DNA from: Ampullaceana balthica
Taxonomy: Eukaryota > Mollusca > Gastropoda > Lymnaeidae
Assembly (NCBI GenBank): GCA_944989445.1
Contig: CALYLW010000164.1
Span: 621,001-685,000, forward strand
Length of the DNA stretch: 64,000 nucleotides
Direction: 5' to 3'
The notes beneath the pieces are model-generated. The model saw only the letters and a program-made list of their open reading frames with translations, was not told the origin of the DNA and made no database searches. Position numbers and translations under genes: made by a program. This document shows positions 22,647-34,112 of the stretch, in pieces. Position 1 is the first letter of the stretch. Every line of letters begins with the position of its first letter.

Positions 22647-23180
22647 TATGCATAATTCACCAATGCGAGTATGTGCAAATACGCATGACGAATGACCCTC
22701 ACTTGGGTCGACCAATCAGTTTATATTTGGCAAACAGAGGTCGTCTCGAGAGCAACAATGGTCCTTGCGTTCACTTGCGTTGCTCCTTCACAGAATAACG
22801 TGTGATTCGTAGTGTAGTGGTTATCACGTCCGTCTTACACGCGGAATATCCTGGGTTCAAGCCCCAGCAAAAACGTTATTATTTTTAATTTGAAAAATGT
22901 GTGTTTGTGCCCGTTCTTCTCCCCCATTTTTGCAAACATGGGTGACCCTCGCTAGGGTCGGCTAATCACAGTTTATGGTTGGCAAGCTAGGGTGGTGAAG
23001 GGTGGTGGGCAGGTAGATAACCGCAGTGTGAATGTCTGGATACCAACAATGAGTCGGTGGTTCCCCCACCCCCACTGACTTTCACTCGCATTGTTTTGAT
23101 TTCTTCGTGCTGTAGTATGTGTCCGTTCTTTCTCCTTTTCTTTGCACTATCCAATAGCAAGTCTACGGGTCGATTGTTTG
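22647..23180 (+). mobile_element. Helitron (HINE) copy lacking its 3' hairpin
   Basis: It begins directly after the CTAG of the previous copy and shares 'gcatgacgaatgaccctcac'. The 3' part reads 'gcaagtctacgggtcgattg': compared with its relatives the segment holding the whole GCGGCGTA hairpin is missing and CTAG is not preserved. Confidence 0.6.
22804..22877 (+). repeat. tRNA-Val(UAC)-derived segment in Helitron
   Basis: 'tagtgtagtggttatcacgt' matches the D-arm/A-box region of tRNA-Val, the anticodon-loop position reads CTTACAC (UAC), and GGGTTCAAGCCCC is the T-arm/B box. The acceptor ends do not pair, so it is a tRNA-derived (SINE-like) sequence and not a functional tRNA. Confidence 0.7.
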
Positions 23181-23785
23181 GTTGAAATCCTTGTTTTTAA
23201 TGGAAAATATTTTACAGGCGTTTAAATGTGTTTGTTTAAAGTTTAAAAAGAAATCGCAACACAGAGGTTTATAATTGTGCTTGCATTTTGGGTGGGCGTT
23301 TGTTGGGGGGGGGGAAGGTGGCCTGGCGACATAGCCACCATATTGCTCGATTGATTTTGTGTTGAATCATTGCTCTTTTTCTTCGTTTTTTTTTATTGTA
23401 CTCATTATTCGCTTTGTTATTTCAAAGTTACCTTTTTCTTTTTTTTTATAAATTTTTTAAAAATCAATAAGATTACTTATTTGCGGTTTTCGAAAAGATA
23501 ATTTAAGTTTGGCAAAGTTAAATTTTGATTCCTTAAGGCTAATTCTGTTTTTTTTTAAATTTTAATAACAGTTATTTAAATTTTTAAACTAATTCTGTTA
23601 TTATTTTTTTTAATTTTATTTTTATTTTTAAGTCAACCATTTGTTTTTCTCTTTTCATTTGCTCTGGTGAGTCGAGTGCTTTTACCAGTGCTAAACACTA
23701 AACAATTTACAATTTTTAAATATAGGATGCATCTGACATCAAGACATAAAAAAAACTAAAATTAATTATAAACAACATAATTTGC
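23181..23785. other. Unassigned AT-rich DNA
   Basis: Long T-rich runs and no supported ORF. Confidence 0.4.
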
Positions 23786-24205
23786 AATGTTTGTCCGTGA
23801 CGCTACTAAGTTTAGAAAGCAGGGAAAACCAAATTACTGCAGCAATGCATCAAAAGGTGTGCAAATTAAAGATGCGCTGTAAAAAAATATTATATGACGT
23901 CATTTTTTCCCGCTCATACATATATTTTAATTTTGGAAAAGGGATCAATGTAAAAAGAGGATTTGATGATGGTTAATTATAAAATCAAAAAAACAAAGGG
24001 GGCGTCGTAGGCGCCCTACAACCCCTATTATAAAATACTTTGTGTACATTTCAGAAATTTTAATATTTCGTATTTATCCAACAAGGACAAGTTAGTTGGG
24101 CTTTTGAAAAGGTCGGCGCCGTAGGCGCCCTTTAAAAAAGTGAAATTTTTTATAAAATAGATTTCAGCTGAAAACTTCCGTCATTTTTGACGGGTGATAC
24201 GCTAG
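23786..24205 (+). mobile_element. Helitron family 3, CCGTCA hairpin end
   Basis: It runs from 'gtccgtgacgctacta', through two GTAGGCGCC palindromic motifs, to 'atttcagctgaaaacttccg'. The 3' end has stem CCGTCA (24178-24183), loop TTTT, TGACGG (24188-24193), 8 nt, and CTAG (24202-24205) then T. Copies or fragments lie at 10705, 43125 and 55706. Non-autonomous, no ORF. Confidence 0.65.
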
Positions 24206-25734
24206 TAACTAAAAAATTCATTCTAATCAGCATGATCTCATCAAGTTTATATTTCCAAATGAACGCTACCAAAGCCGAGCCCTCAGCTTAACAACAACAA
24301 AGAAGTTTATCACTGTATAATATGTTCGGATAATCATTGCGTGACAAATATATTTAAAGAAATGTATCCTGATTTGATTTCTTTAAGGTAATCAGTACTG
24401 GCAATGTAATACAACACTCAGATTGACATAATAGGATAATAAATACAGTATTAAAAACACTTTTTAAAAACTAGTCTTGTATTGGAAATGCACTTAAAAG
24501 TAGAAAGAGACATAACTAAACGTAGTGAATATATTGAAACGCGACATTAACAGACTGAAACACAATTATTTCCCCTGGTTTTAAAACCGGGCGTAGTGAC
24601 AGTAAGGGGTGTGAACATGGTTCCCTGACAATCGCGCACACAACAAACGCACACAGATAATTCCGCAATGACACAAACGCGCACAGAACAAACGCAAACA
24701 CCGATAGTTGTGCACACGGACAATGGCGCACACCGACAAACCTAACCCTAACCCTAACCAGTGTGCGCGATTGTCTTGTGCGCATACGTCTGGTCACCTG
24801 TGAACATACACGGTCGTAGTCAACGCGTGAACTGGGCACGTGAAAGAATCATAAACAAATGTTCGGATAGTCCGCTTAAACTTACAAAGCGAATTAATAT
24901 AAGACTAGTAAAAACACGTTTCTTACTCCGCATGCAAGAACAAACACAAACAAATTATCGTTCTTCCCGTCCAGAGTTCGGGCGTGGAATGGGTTGCCTG
25001 ATTAAACCTGGACAACCGCAAGGCGAGACATAAACCATGGATAAGCGTAGGACGCAGTATTATTCCGTAAAGATGGAGCGTCTGTATCTGATATTATAAT
25101 ATCAAAAGAATTGACACGAGTTTATTGTAGACAGCAATTACATTATTTTACTTATTTTTGTCTGCTGAATAGAAAATCTTTAAATATTTTATAAACATTT
25201 TAATTTTGATTTTAAAATTTTTTGAATACCGACGCTTGGCCAATTAGTTGAACAGTAGGTAAGTAACTGTTTAGATTTAAACCAGCATGTCACCTTCAAG
25301 TGGATGAGAAAGCGTTAGGGGAAATAATAACCTATGCATATAATTACATAATCAGTGATGAATTAACTTTCTGGTGGCCTTGTAAAAAGTCAATATTAAA
25401 TTCTAAGAAATGGTTTAAAAGATGCTTTTGGGGAAAAAAACACGTTTCTAGACCAATGCACTAATGGCACTAAATAACACAAAATAAATGATTCGCACAC
25501 ACTACGATTTCCTTTCAATTTCTCATGGTTCTTTCCAATCTTTTACGATGGTTTCTATTCATTTCACTCAATATGGGAAAAGAAAACTTGGAGTGGAATC
25601 TACAGCAATGACAATTGTCTAACAACACATGACATATACAAGTGTTATCCCTTTCTGAGACCTGAGGAAGATCGAGTTGATCAAGTTAACCCACTAAAAT
25701 CTTTTTTTTAAAATCAACTTTTTCGTCAAGTATT
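24206..25734. other. Unassigned DNA with repeat fragments
   Basis: A short CCTAACCCTAACCC run at 24745-24760, an 'aacgcacac' rich tract (24630-24735) and a SINE fragment at 25040-25100 ('gcgtaggacgcagtattatt'). An ORF at 24761-25033 has no recognised domain. Confidence 0.45.
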
Positions 25735-25742
25735 ACGTGCCA

Positions 25743-25905
25743 CAGTGGCGTCACTAGGGGGGTGCGGTGGGGACGGGCCGCCCAAATTATGTATATTCCC
25801 ATTATTTGACACTGGAAAACTCGGAGGATTTCTATGGGTTAAGTCGTGAGGGGGTGACACCATGGGCTACCGCTCCGGGTGACACCAACCCAAGTGACGC
25901 CTCTG
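25743..25905. mobile_element. hAT-type MITE with exact 8-bp duplication
   Basis: Termini CAGTGGCGTCACTAGG and AGTGACGCCTCTG; exact 8-bp duplication ACGTGCCA at 25735-25742 and 25906-25913. 163 bp, no ORF. Confidence 0.85.
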
Positions 25906-26213
25906 ACGTGCCACTCTCTGTCTTATTTACTCAACACTGCACACATACCGGGTCCTTGGTTTCATTAAACCCGCAATTCAAAACCAGCGATAGCATTTTT
26001 TAAAAAAAAATCCACTGTGCGGGCTTCCATTTTGACTTGAACGTAAGTGGTTCTGTTGTTTTTTCTCAATCCATTTCTAGTTTCTAGGGATAATTTAAAA
26101 ACAAATAATTATAAACTTATTCGGATTGGATGTTTGTTATTTTAAAAGAAGGAGAAAATCCTTACGATTAAATTGATAAATGATCACATTCAGTATTTTA
26201 ATAAAAGTTCCTA

Positions 26214-26277
26214 TTCAACTGGTGACCCGTCAAAACGGCCTCGGACAAAACGGCCCCGGTCAAAGTGGCCCGGGTTA
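26214..26277. repeat. Fragment of the 'caaaacggcccc' element
   Basis: 'gacccgtcaaaacggcctcg' and following units match the left end of the element at 49551. The right end was not found here. Confidence 0.5.
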
Positions 26278-26283
26278 AAATAT

Positions 26284-26545
26284 TTTTAATCGACCATCTG
26301 CAGTAATATATTCGGCCTTCAGCAGTAATATATTCGACCATCTGCAGTAATATATTCGGCCTTCTGCAGTAATATATTCGGCCTTCTGCAGTAATATATT
26401 CGGCCATCTGCAGTAATATATTAGGCCATCGCAGTAATATTTTCGGCCATCTGCAGTAGTATATTCGGCTTTCTGCTGTAATATAATCGGAAATCTGCTG
26501 TAATATATTAAACCATCTCCGGTAATATATTCGGCCATCTAGAGA
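26284..26545. repeat. Minisatellite, 22-bp unit, ~12 copies
   Basis: The unit is 'tcggccttctgcagtaatat' plus 'at'. Minus-strand frames read as EYITAEGRIYYC repeats, not genes. Confidence 0.88.
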
Positions 26546-26654
26546 GTTTTATTCGGTCATAAGCTCTATAACATTCGGTCGTATGTTTTAATATATTCGA
26601 GGATCTCTTGTAATGTTTCGGACATATTTTGTATGATTTCCGACGTTTTGTTAA

Positions 26655-26732
26655 TAATAGCTATTGTCTGGGCTATTGTCAGGGCTATTGTCAGGGCTAT
26701 TGTCAGGGCTATTGTCAGGGCTATTGTCAAAA
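26655..26732. repeat. 12-bp tandem repeat
   Basis: About six copies of GGGCTATTGTCA. Confidence 0.9.
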
Positions 26733-26968
26733 TTTTTGTTATTGTCATTGCTATTTTAATTGTAATTGTCATTTTTTGTTATTTTCATTGTTGTCATTTT
26801 TGACCGGGGGGGGGGTGTCCGGCCATGTGTGATGTCACACATTTATTTTTTTTCTTCTTTTTTTTCTAACTTATTTTTAAATATATTTTTTTGTAGAATT
26901 TAAATAGCTTTAAAAATAATTTTCAAAAATTTAATGAAACATTTGAATTAGTTTTATGTCAAAATAGC

Positions 26969-27677
26969 ATGAAATGCGTATCTCCTGAATGTGTTCTTCA
27001 TAAATCTGAATTGGATGCAGCAGGACTCATATCGAAGGATCATGGATGGTTTGACAATCATCTTCGCACCAGCCAAAATTTCACCCATATTGTTAAATAT
27101 CACAACATGAAATGTTGCGACAAAGCACGAAGCTCACATTTCAACGTATTACCGTCAAGATTCTTCCCTCCTCCAATCCCAATCAACCAAAAAATTGATG
27201 GACTCAAAGCTTCAGAAAGAGCAGATGCAGATTCTCATAAAGTTCCTTCCTTGTTTGTAGCACAAACTCTCAAATTCGATGACATTATGCCAAGATCAAC
27301 AGGAGTTTTCAAAGTACAGCCATATGATTACCAGCTTATTTGATCGACTTTGCAAAGCATGTCACTTATATTTTGCCTCACAAACAATGTTGAAGAAACA
27401 TACAGGACAACACAGAGCTCGGGCTCAGGAGAATGTGCCCACCCAAACTGTTCAAGAATCAACTCAGATAAAACGCATCCGTCCTTTGAGAATCCCTTCT
27501 AGAAGGCAAAGAGAACCCATGGCAGTAATTGCCAGAAGAGAAAATGCACATACAGAGGCTGTTGAGTGGCTAGATGAGGACGAGTTGATCTGTCTGCAAT
27601 TATCCTTCCAGGAGACGATGATGGTGAAAAATTGATACCAGTCGTAACTATGGATGAACACTTCACATCACCATGGT
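26969..27677 (+). pseudogene. Frameshifted C2H2 zinc-finger ORF, uncharacterised
   Basis: Frame one (26969-27343) contains CCDKARSSHFNVLPSRFFPP, then SLFVAQTLKFDD. A frameshift near 27340 leads into a frame with CKACHLYFASQTMLKKHTGQ-H, an exact C-x2-C-x12-H-x3-H finger. After another shift near 27610 the line continues as GDDDGEKLIPVVTMDEHFTS and PW before TAA at 27675. The order 'SS-N-LP-GF-P-P... finger ... VV-M-EHF-SPW' resembles intronless uncharacterised proteins found in multiple copies in molluscs and cnidarians, from memory only. Two frameshifts suggest a decayed retrocopy or transposon-borne gene. Confidence 0.5.
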
Positions 27678-28097
27678 AAGGTGATGCCCAGTGAATATTT
27701 TTGAATTAAACATAATTCACGGGACCATAATAAATAGATTCAATATAGCACAAGAGTTGGTCACATAATTTGTCAATCTAGTTTTTTTAGTCAAATTGTT
27801 GTGTTACCTTTTTATTATTTAATCGATGTGTGAGGTCAAGTTTCGCTAATCTGCTTCTTATCCTGTGTCAAAATATTGCATAATCGGAAGATTATCTAAA
27901 ACTTGACCTCGCCCATTGTAAATAAAAAGGTAGCAGATAAATGATGTGTATTATATAATTTTCAAGTATAATTTTTGCAATTTTTTTTTCAAATTCAATC
28001 TAGATTGAGTTACTGTTTCATTGAATAACTATGACAACTATTGACAATTAACTATTCTACTATTAAAGTCATTTTAATAATCTGATAGTTCTATGAA
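27678..28097. other. Unassigned AT-rich DNA
   Basis: An imperfect inverted repeat links 27825-27845 ('gtgaggtcaagtttcgc') and 27895-27915 ('aaaacttgacctcgcc'). Nothing else. Confidence 0.4.
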
Positions 28098-28250
28098 GTA
28101 AGGGTGTGCCGGATTTCGGCTCCATCTCCAGCAAACCTGGAATCTGGCTTTTTTACAAATCGGCTCCGGCTTCGACCGGATTTCACTACATAAATCCGGC
28201 AAACTCCGGCTCTGGCCGGATTTCAAAATTTTGAATCTGGTACATCCCTA
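28098..28250. mobile_element. Short hAT-like MITE
   Basis: Termini TAAGGGTGTGCCGGATTT and AATCTGGTACATCCCTA are inverted repeats. The flanking octamers ctatgaag and cttttaag agree at 6 of 8 positions. A partial end is at 29262 ('ttaggggtgtaccaatttcg'). Confidence 0.6.
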
Positions 28251-28357
28251 CTTTTAAGTGAAAATTTAATATTTTAATACAGTTTAATAGTGAAGTGTAT
28301 TTTAATTATTAAATTAAATATTTTAATCAGGTGTTAATTTTTTAAAAAATTCTAAAG

Positions 28358-28460
28358 TGTGACGTACTTTAGGGGGGGGGGTCCCCGAGATTTGTGACAG
28401 TTGTTGATAAGGGGGGAGGGGGTGGTAGAAAATAGCTTGACGTACTTTATGGACTGCCCC
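28358..28460. mobile_element. Fragment of the 'gacgtcac' MITE family
   Basis: 'gtgacgtactttaggggg' and 'gacgtactttatggactgcc' are inverted ends like those at 38841-39264. Confidence 0.5.
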
Positions 28461-28621
28461 ATTGTTATTGTCATTGCTATTCTCATTGGTTGATCCGTCG
28501 TACCACGTGATCAAGACCAATTCTCAAGCCTTCGATATATTCTTATTCGAACCTTCACTTTAACACGAGGGGACGAGTACATGCCGGTCTATTTTTGGCC
28601 CCGTTAATCACAGTAGAAATA

Positions 28622-29439
28622 TCTATATATAGAATTCTCTTCATGGGACCATGCGAGACAAGCTGCAAATATGTGCAACCGAGCATGACGAATGACCCTC
28701 ACTGGGGTCAACTAATCACAGTTAATGGTTGGAAAGCGAAGATAGTGGAGGGGTGACCAAAAATGACCCTTGCGTTTCACTTGCATTGTTCCTCCACAGA
28801 AAACGTGAGATTCCCAGTGTACTGCTTATCACGCCCGCCTCATGCGGGAAAGGTCCTGGGTTCAAGCCCCAACGAATACATTGGGGTTTTTATTTTTATT
28901 TTTAATGTCTGTTTGTGCCGTTCTTTTACCCCTTTATTGCATAGCATACGCCGCAGACTTGCTCATCATAGACAGTGCAAAGAACGGTTGGGGGGTGAGA
29001 GTACAGACACAAAAAGCAGCACCAAGTAAATAAAAAATAGCGAGTAAACGTGAAGACATGCACTCTGAGGTTGTTGTTACCCGCCTCCCATTTAATACTA
29101 TCATCCCTTAAACATAAACTGTGATTGGCCGACCTTAGCGAGGGTTAGTCATATTTAGGGTTGTTAATTGCTTTTTTTTGTTTGTTGGGAAAACCGATTA
29201 TCGATTATGTAACTCCGATTTTAAACCGATTATCGTTTTATAACTGACTGCATAGAAGTTAGGGGTGTACCAATTTCGCCTGCAAATGTCTCGAAACCAA
29301 CAATGAGTTGGCAGTCAACCGACGTTCACTCGCGTTGTTTTGATTTCTTCGTGCTGTAGTTTGTGTCCGTTCTTTCTCCACTTTCTTTGCACTCTCCATG
29401 AGCAAGTCTGCGGCGTATGCTACGCCGCGGGGCATCTAG
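28622..29439 (+). mobile_element. Helitron (HINE) with TC...CTAG ends
   Basis: Preceded by A (28621) and starting TCTATATATAG; ends with stem GCGGCGTA (29410-29417)/TACGCCGC (29421-29428), then CTAG (29436-29439) and T (29440). This is the expected A|TC...CTAG|T insertion. It carries the tRNA-Val-like segment, an inverted piece of its own 3' hairpin (28945-28985) and a nested TAGGGTTG-type fragment (29158-29250). 818 bp, no coding capacity. Confidence 0.75.
28803..28880 (+). repeat. tRNA-Val-like segment in Helitron
   Basis: 'cagtgtactgcttatcacg' and GGGTTCAAGCCCC keep the D-arm and T-arm of tRNA-Val. The anticodon loop has changed (CCTCATG). Confidence 0.65.
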
Positions 29440-31043
29440 TATTATATTTTCCACCCTGTAATTCTTTTCTTCTATAAAGTAAACGCACTGAAATGACCAT
29501 TAGATCCAATATTATTTTTATGTTTGATTGTAAAAAAAATCAATAAATATATTTATCACAGTAAACGAGACATAATTTTGTTGTGTATTTTTTACAACTT
29601 AATAGACTCAAGAGCGACTTCTCCACGTCTGTACTCCTCCATCAAACTATGTCTCAGACTAAACTTAAACGCAGGATGACTACACAGTTATCAAGTCAAG
29701 GGGCATGCCAAAAAATTTTAAAGAGAAAACTTTTCCACACAAAGCCATGCACACGCATCTGTACTAAACACACGCACCTGCACACGCACATATACACACG
29801 CACCTATACACACGTACTTATACACTGGCACCTATACACACGTACTTACACACACACACCTATACACACGTACTTATACACACAAGTTTCTTCTCGAGAT
29901 GTATATATATCCCAGGGGAAAAAACACAATAATATTACAGGGAAGCTAAAATTGTAGCCCATGGAGCGGAACTTGGAAAGCTCCTAATTATTAAGGAACC
30001 TGTTGGCATAGAGATGGGCTCAAACGTGTTCAGGTAGAAACTTCAAATCCGCAACCAGTGAATGTCCTGAAGATGTATAGAAGAATAACACCACAGAAGT
30101 TCATGACGTATAAATGTTCACCAGTTCACATTCATTTGCCACAAACGTGTCTTGTCTAACGAGGACCGTTTCCGAAAACGATCTTTTTATCCTCTTTGGT
30201 TTCTCCGACACCCTGCCCGCCATTCATGAAAACTTCCTCTGGGCTTCTCAAGGACGTTTCTATGACGCCCGTGCGCATGCGCCGATCGATACTTCTTCCT
30301 CCCACGCACTTTCTAAAAATAACTGTGTTGACCCCCGCGGTCAGCATTAGTCTCGTCCACCCCCCCCCCTTTCATCCCCCACCCACACGCAACATCCTAT
30401 TTTATGGGCTCCGCCGTTCTACCAACAGGGCTCCACCGCCCCACCCCCATCTCATAATGGAAGCCCGCTTTGGCTCAGGCGCCATTGATTTGTGCTGAGA
30501 TGATAATGACGCGTGAAGCCGGCAGCCGGTTCGTTCTTGATGTTTGATAGCCGGAGGATGAATTCAGAATCGATAATATTTTTTTTTCGGAGAAGGGTGG
30601 TAGAAGAGGCCCGGGGGGAGGGGAGGAGGGGGGATTGGTCCTTGTCTCTGTTCAACGTTGGGTCAGTAGGCTAGTGGGACGGAAAGTAAACTTTAAGGCT
30701 CTATTGTTTCTGGAGCGTGTGCCCTGTTACGTGGGACTATGTCTGTGTCAGATGTGTGTTAATTAAGGTATCTGTGGTGCGCGGACTTTGTCACTAGTGT
30801 GTTTTCTGTGACTTGGGCAAGATTGTAGGACGATGCCAGTGCCAGAAGTGCATGTAGGAATCGGGGGTCGGGGGTGGGGGGGGGTGGTACGTCCTGCACT
30901 GGTATGTGTTCTGGAGCCTGGGCAATATTTAAGGAACTATGTCCGTGTCAGAATTGTTTTAAGGGATCTTGTGGGCAAGAAATGAGGTGGGGGGGCGGCA
31001 CACTAATAATGTGTTCGTGGAGCTCGTTCGATGACGTGTGTAG
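29440..31043. other. Unassigned DNA, with CA-rich repeat at 29755-29885
   Basis: The CA-rich part has units like 'tatacacacgcacc'. A GC-rich stretch (30230-30660) has short ORFs on both strands without domains. No gene supported. Confidence 0.4.
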
Positions 31044-31398
31044 TGTGTTAGTTGAGAAAGTGGAGCGAGTGCTAGTAGTGACTTGTGTAAGTTGAGAAAG
31101 TGGAGCGAGTGCTAGTAGTGACGTGTGTTAGTTGAGAAAGTGGAGCGAGTGCAAGTAGTGACGTGTTAGTTGAGAAAGTGGAGCGAGTGCTAGTAGTGAC
31201 GTGTGTTAGTTGAGAAAGTGGAGCGAGTGCTAGTAGTGACGTGTGTTAGTTGAGAAAGTGGAGCGAGTGCTAGTAGTGACGTGTGTTAGTTGAGAAAGTG
31301 GAGCGAGTGATAGTAGTGACGTGTGTTAGATGAGAAAGTGGAGCGAGTGCTAGTAGTGACGTGTGTTAGTTGAGAAAGTGGAGCGAGTGCTAGTGACG
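31044..31398. repeat. Minisatellite, 40-bp unit, ~9 copies
   Basis: The unit is 'tagttgagaaagtggagcga' plus 'gtgctagtagtgacgtgtgt'. Confidence 0.92.
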
Positions 31399-31976
31399 TG
31401 TGTTCTAGTGAAACTTGTGATATCCCCCCCCCACCCCCAATTCCCAGGCCACTGCTTATCCCGGAATTGTTTTCCCCATCTGGGGAATTTCAGAGAAAGA
31501 AAAAGCGAAGAATCCATTCTCTAGGGGCCAATTATACTAATACTACGTCTGAAGAATTCGTCTCGTCTTCACAATCATATTAATAACTTGTGTACCCATT
31601 TATAACAAGTAACAATGGTTTGTTTCAAAGTATGATTTTGAAAAAAAAAGAAGAAAAGAATAGAAATGTTATAAATAATTATATATTTTCTACAAGTATT
31701 GAATTTGGAAAGAAAAAAACAACAAACAGATACATGTACCATACTATTTGACAGGGATTAAAAATTAATGTTGACTTGACACAAATAGTTCAGCAATAGT
31801 TCACTACTAATAACTTACTAACAAATTCACTACTAATTTTAGAGTGATTTATAAAGGGACTACAAGAATCATGTTGTATTAAAAAAAAATTAAAATTATG
31901 TTTGTGTGTATGTGGGGGTGGGGTCAGTTCCGAATAAGCTGAATAAGGCCCTAAGCTATATGAGGTATGGGGCCCT
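31399..31976. other. Unassigned AT-rich DNA
   Basis: No supported ORF or repeat. Confidence 0.4.
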
Positions 31977-31988
31977 TTATAAGTCCAG

Positions 31989-32684
31989 GTAAGTCCAGAT
32001 GCTGTCGAAAAGGGGTTGGCCTCTACGTGGCTCGACAGACGAAGTGGGTTGCGGAGCTGACCGCAGCTGAAACCTGGCAGGAGTCCGATATGTTAGGTGC
32101 TAGTCACGTATGATTACAGTCGCTGTACGGATTATAGGCAGAGCATTAGATGCTATGCCGATGATGAAAACCAAAGTACTAGTTGAGGGTCGGGTTATTC
32201 CGAAGCGACCGTTTCGTCCCCCTCAGTTTACTAGCAACGCCATTGGGCGATGCCGGTTTAGGACCAGGAGAACCAGTACGGATTAGCAAAAGGTACCGCG
32301 AAGAACGTAACGGACGCCAGCTCCGAGGAAACCTTCCGGTGGGGGTTACGCCCTAGGTAGGTCATTGATGATCCCCGCCTTGCGGCGGTCCTAACCATAG
32401 AGACTCGTGTGCTTTGCCGGAGTGGCTCCGAAGTGGTAGCGAGTCGTAGTAGGGAAAATTCCACCCCGCCTTGTAAGGTCATTTAAGTGTGAGGCATTTT
32501 CGACTTTATGTCTTTGACACCCAGGCGGCCGCTTCAGAAGCGACCGTTCCGGGCAAGAGGGGGGGGCTCTCAGCTGTTAGATCCCTTAGGGGGCGAGAGA
32601 GCTGAAGGGGGGTGGGTTCCGGGAAGACCCATGAAGTTGAAGACCACTGGGCTCGAGGCTGCTGATTTTCTTCCACATGTAGGA
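31989..32684. other. Unexplained GC-rich 0.7-kb segment flanked by 12-bp repeats
   Basis: Complex, non-repetitive and GC-richer than its surroundings. It is bounded by direct copies of TTATAAGTCCAG (31977-31988 and 32685-32696), as expected of a target duplication. Inside, GAAGCGACCGTT occurs at about 32202 and 32534. Minus-strand ORFs (32258-32482, 32506-32844) show no domain. I compared it by eye with 18S and 28S rRNA motifs and found no match. A structured RNA-derived or non-autonomous insertion is possible. Confidence 0.4.
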
Positions 32685-32696
32685 TTATAAGTCCAG

Positions 32697-34112
32697 ATAT
32701 TCTAGGCCAGTGCCAAAATGACAATTGCTTACTAGGACAATTTCTTTTGGGGGGGGGGCAAGAAAGTGGGGGCTCTAAGCAGTAACTTATACGTAAATCC
32801 GGGTAGGGGGGTATTTTTGTACGGGGAATCACCTTCTGAAACAATGGACAAGAGAAAGTAATTTTTGGGGGGTAAAATTTTCGTCTTAAAATTTGATTAA
32901 ATTTAAATATGTCGACAATGAACTTTTCAACAAAAAAAATTAAAAAAATTATTAAATGTCAATATATTTTTCTGTCTGTCCAAAGCCTGAAAAGCGATTT
33001 TATTTTTAAAAAATCATTTCGATTTTTATCTTATTATCGTGGAATCTACTTTAAAAAAAAAGTAAATTAAAAGTTACTAGGTTTATTGAAAGATAATAAT
33101 AATCATATGTTTTTCGGGGTTGAAAAACTGAATGAAAGTTGTGCGTGAATCGTAAATCTTATACAACTGTGGGGCTACCGAGTTACCGAAGCTAATTTAA
33201 ATTTAAGCAAAATTTTATCTGAAATTGTAATTGCATTTATAATTATATAGGTATATTTTGCTTTAAATGTTGGCGTAGCGGTAGCGTGCTAGCCTTCTGT
33301 CACGAAGACCCGAGTTCTATCCGACTGTCGGCTGCGATTAAAGATCGATTATCTTTTATAGAAATATTTTCCATCAATAAAACAGAATTAGAGTGAGAAC
33401 AAAAAAAACTATTTAAAAAAAATTAACAGATTATTTTGTTAAAAACTCAGCTATATGAAAAATATCATAAGTATTGCGGGTGAAGATTAAATACACGATT
33501 TCCCAAAGGGTATAACATTAATTTGTTTTTAAAGCACACTTTTGTTGGCTTGTGAACCAAAAAAATTGTTAAACAAATAATTGAACAAATATAAACAATA
33601 CTTTTTTTTCCTGCTACCTAGTTAGTCATGTTAAGTTGAAACCTGTTTAGGTTGTGTATGTAAGCCGAAAGAAATGAGCCTGCTTAATTCCAGCCCCTCT
33701 TGCTACACGAGAAGATTGGAGAAAAACTTATATGAGACTAAACGACGCTGTGGGCGTCTGGCCCTGTACCCAGATCGCATGGTATTGTAAAATATTATAA
33801 AGTCATTAGTTTTGTACGCAAGCTGTACGAAACGTGTCAGCCGAATTTTAGACTTTCAGTTTACTCGGGAAGTAAGAGAACATTCAAGAAAAGAAGAAGA
33901 AAAACAAGACTCAGGGTCCTCGGCTCTAAACGTCACATAAAGTAAAGTTAAATCCAGCGTACAGTTTGCAAGTGCGCTGTAAGGCACGAGCCCTCCAAAT
34001 GCTTCCCGTCTAAATATGCGGGGAGCTGAGGAATTAGTGATGAGTTGGAGAGTAATGGAGTTGGAGAGAGCTTTGCCTCTTTATCATTTTAGAAAGGACC
34101 AGATGCGTCCTT
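32697..34112. other. Unassigned AT-rich DNA
   Basis: It contains the tRNA-like fragment at 33271 and otherwise only short ORFs. Confidence 0.4.
33271..33342 (+). repeat. tRNA-like fragment (Asp-like anticodon)
   Basis: 'tggcgtagcggtagcgtgct' fits an A box; the anticodon loop position reads CTGTCAC (GUC) and 'gacccgagttctatcc' resembles a B box. Stems are incomplete, so it is a tRNA-derived repeat or pseudogene. Confidence 0.45.

Noticed and set aside
22804..22877. Functional tRNA-Val gene
   Set aside because: Anticodon, D and T arms fit, but the acceptor ends do not pair and sister copies are degenerate within the same transposon.
31989..32684. Ribosomal RNA fragment
   Set aside because: The GC-rich, complex look suggested rRNA, but remembered conserved 18S and 28S blocks were not found on either strand.
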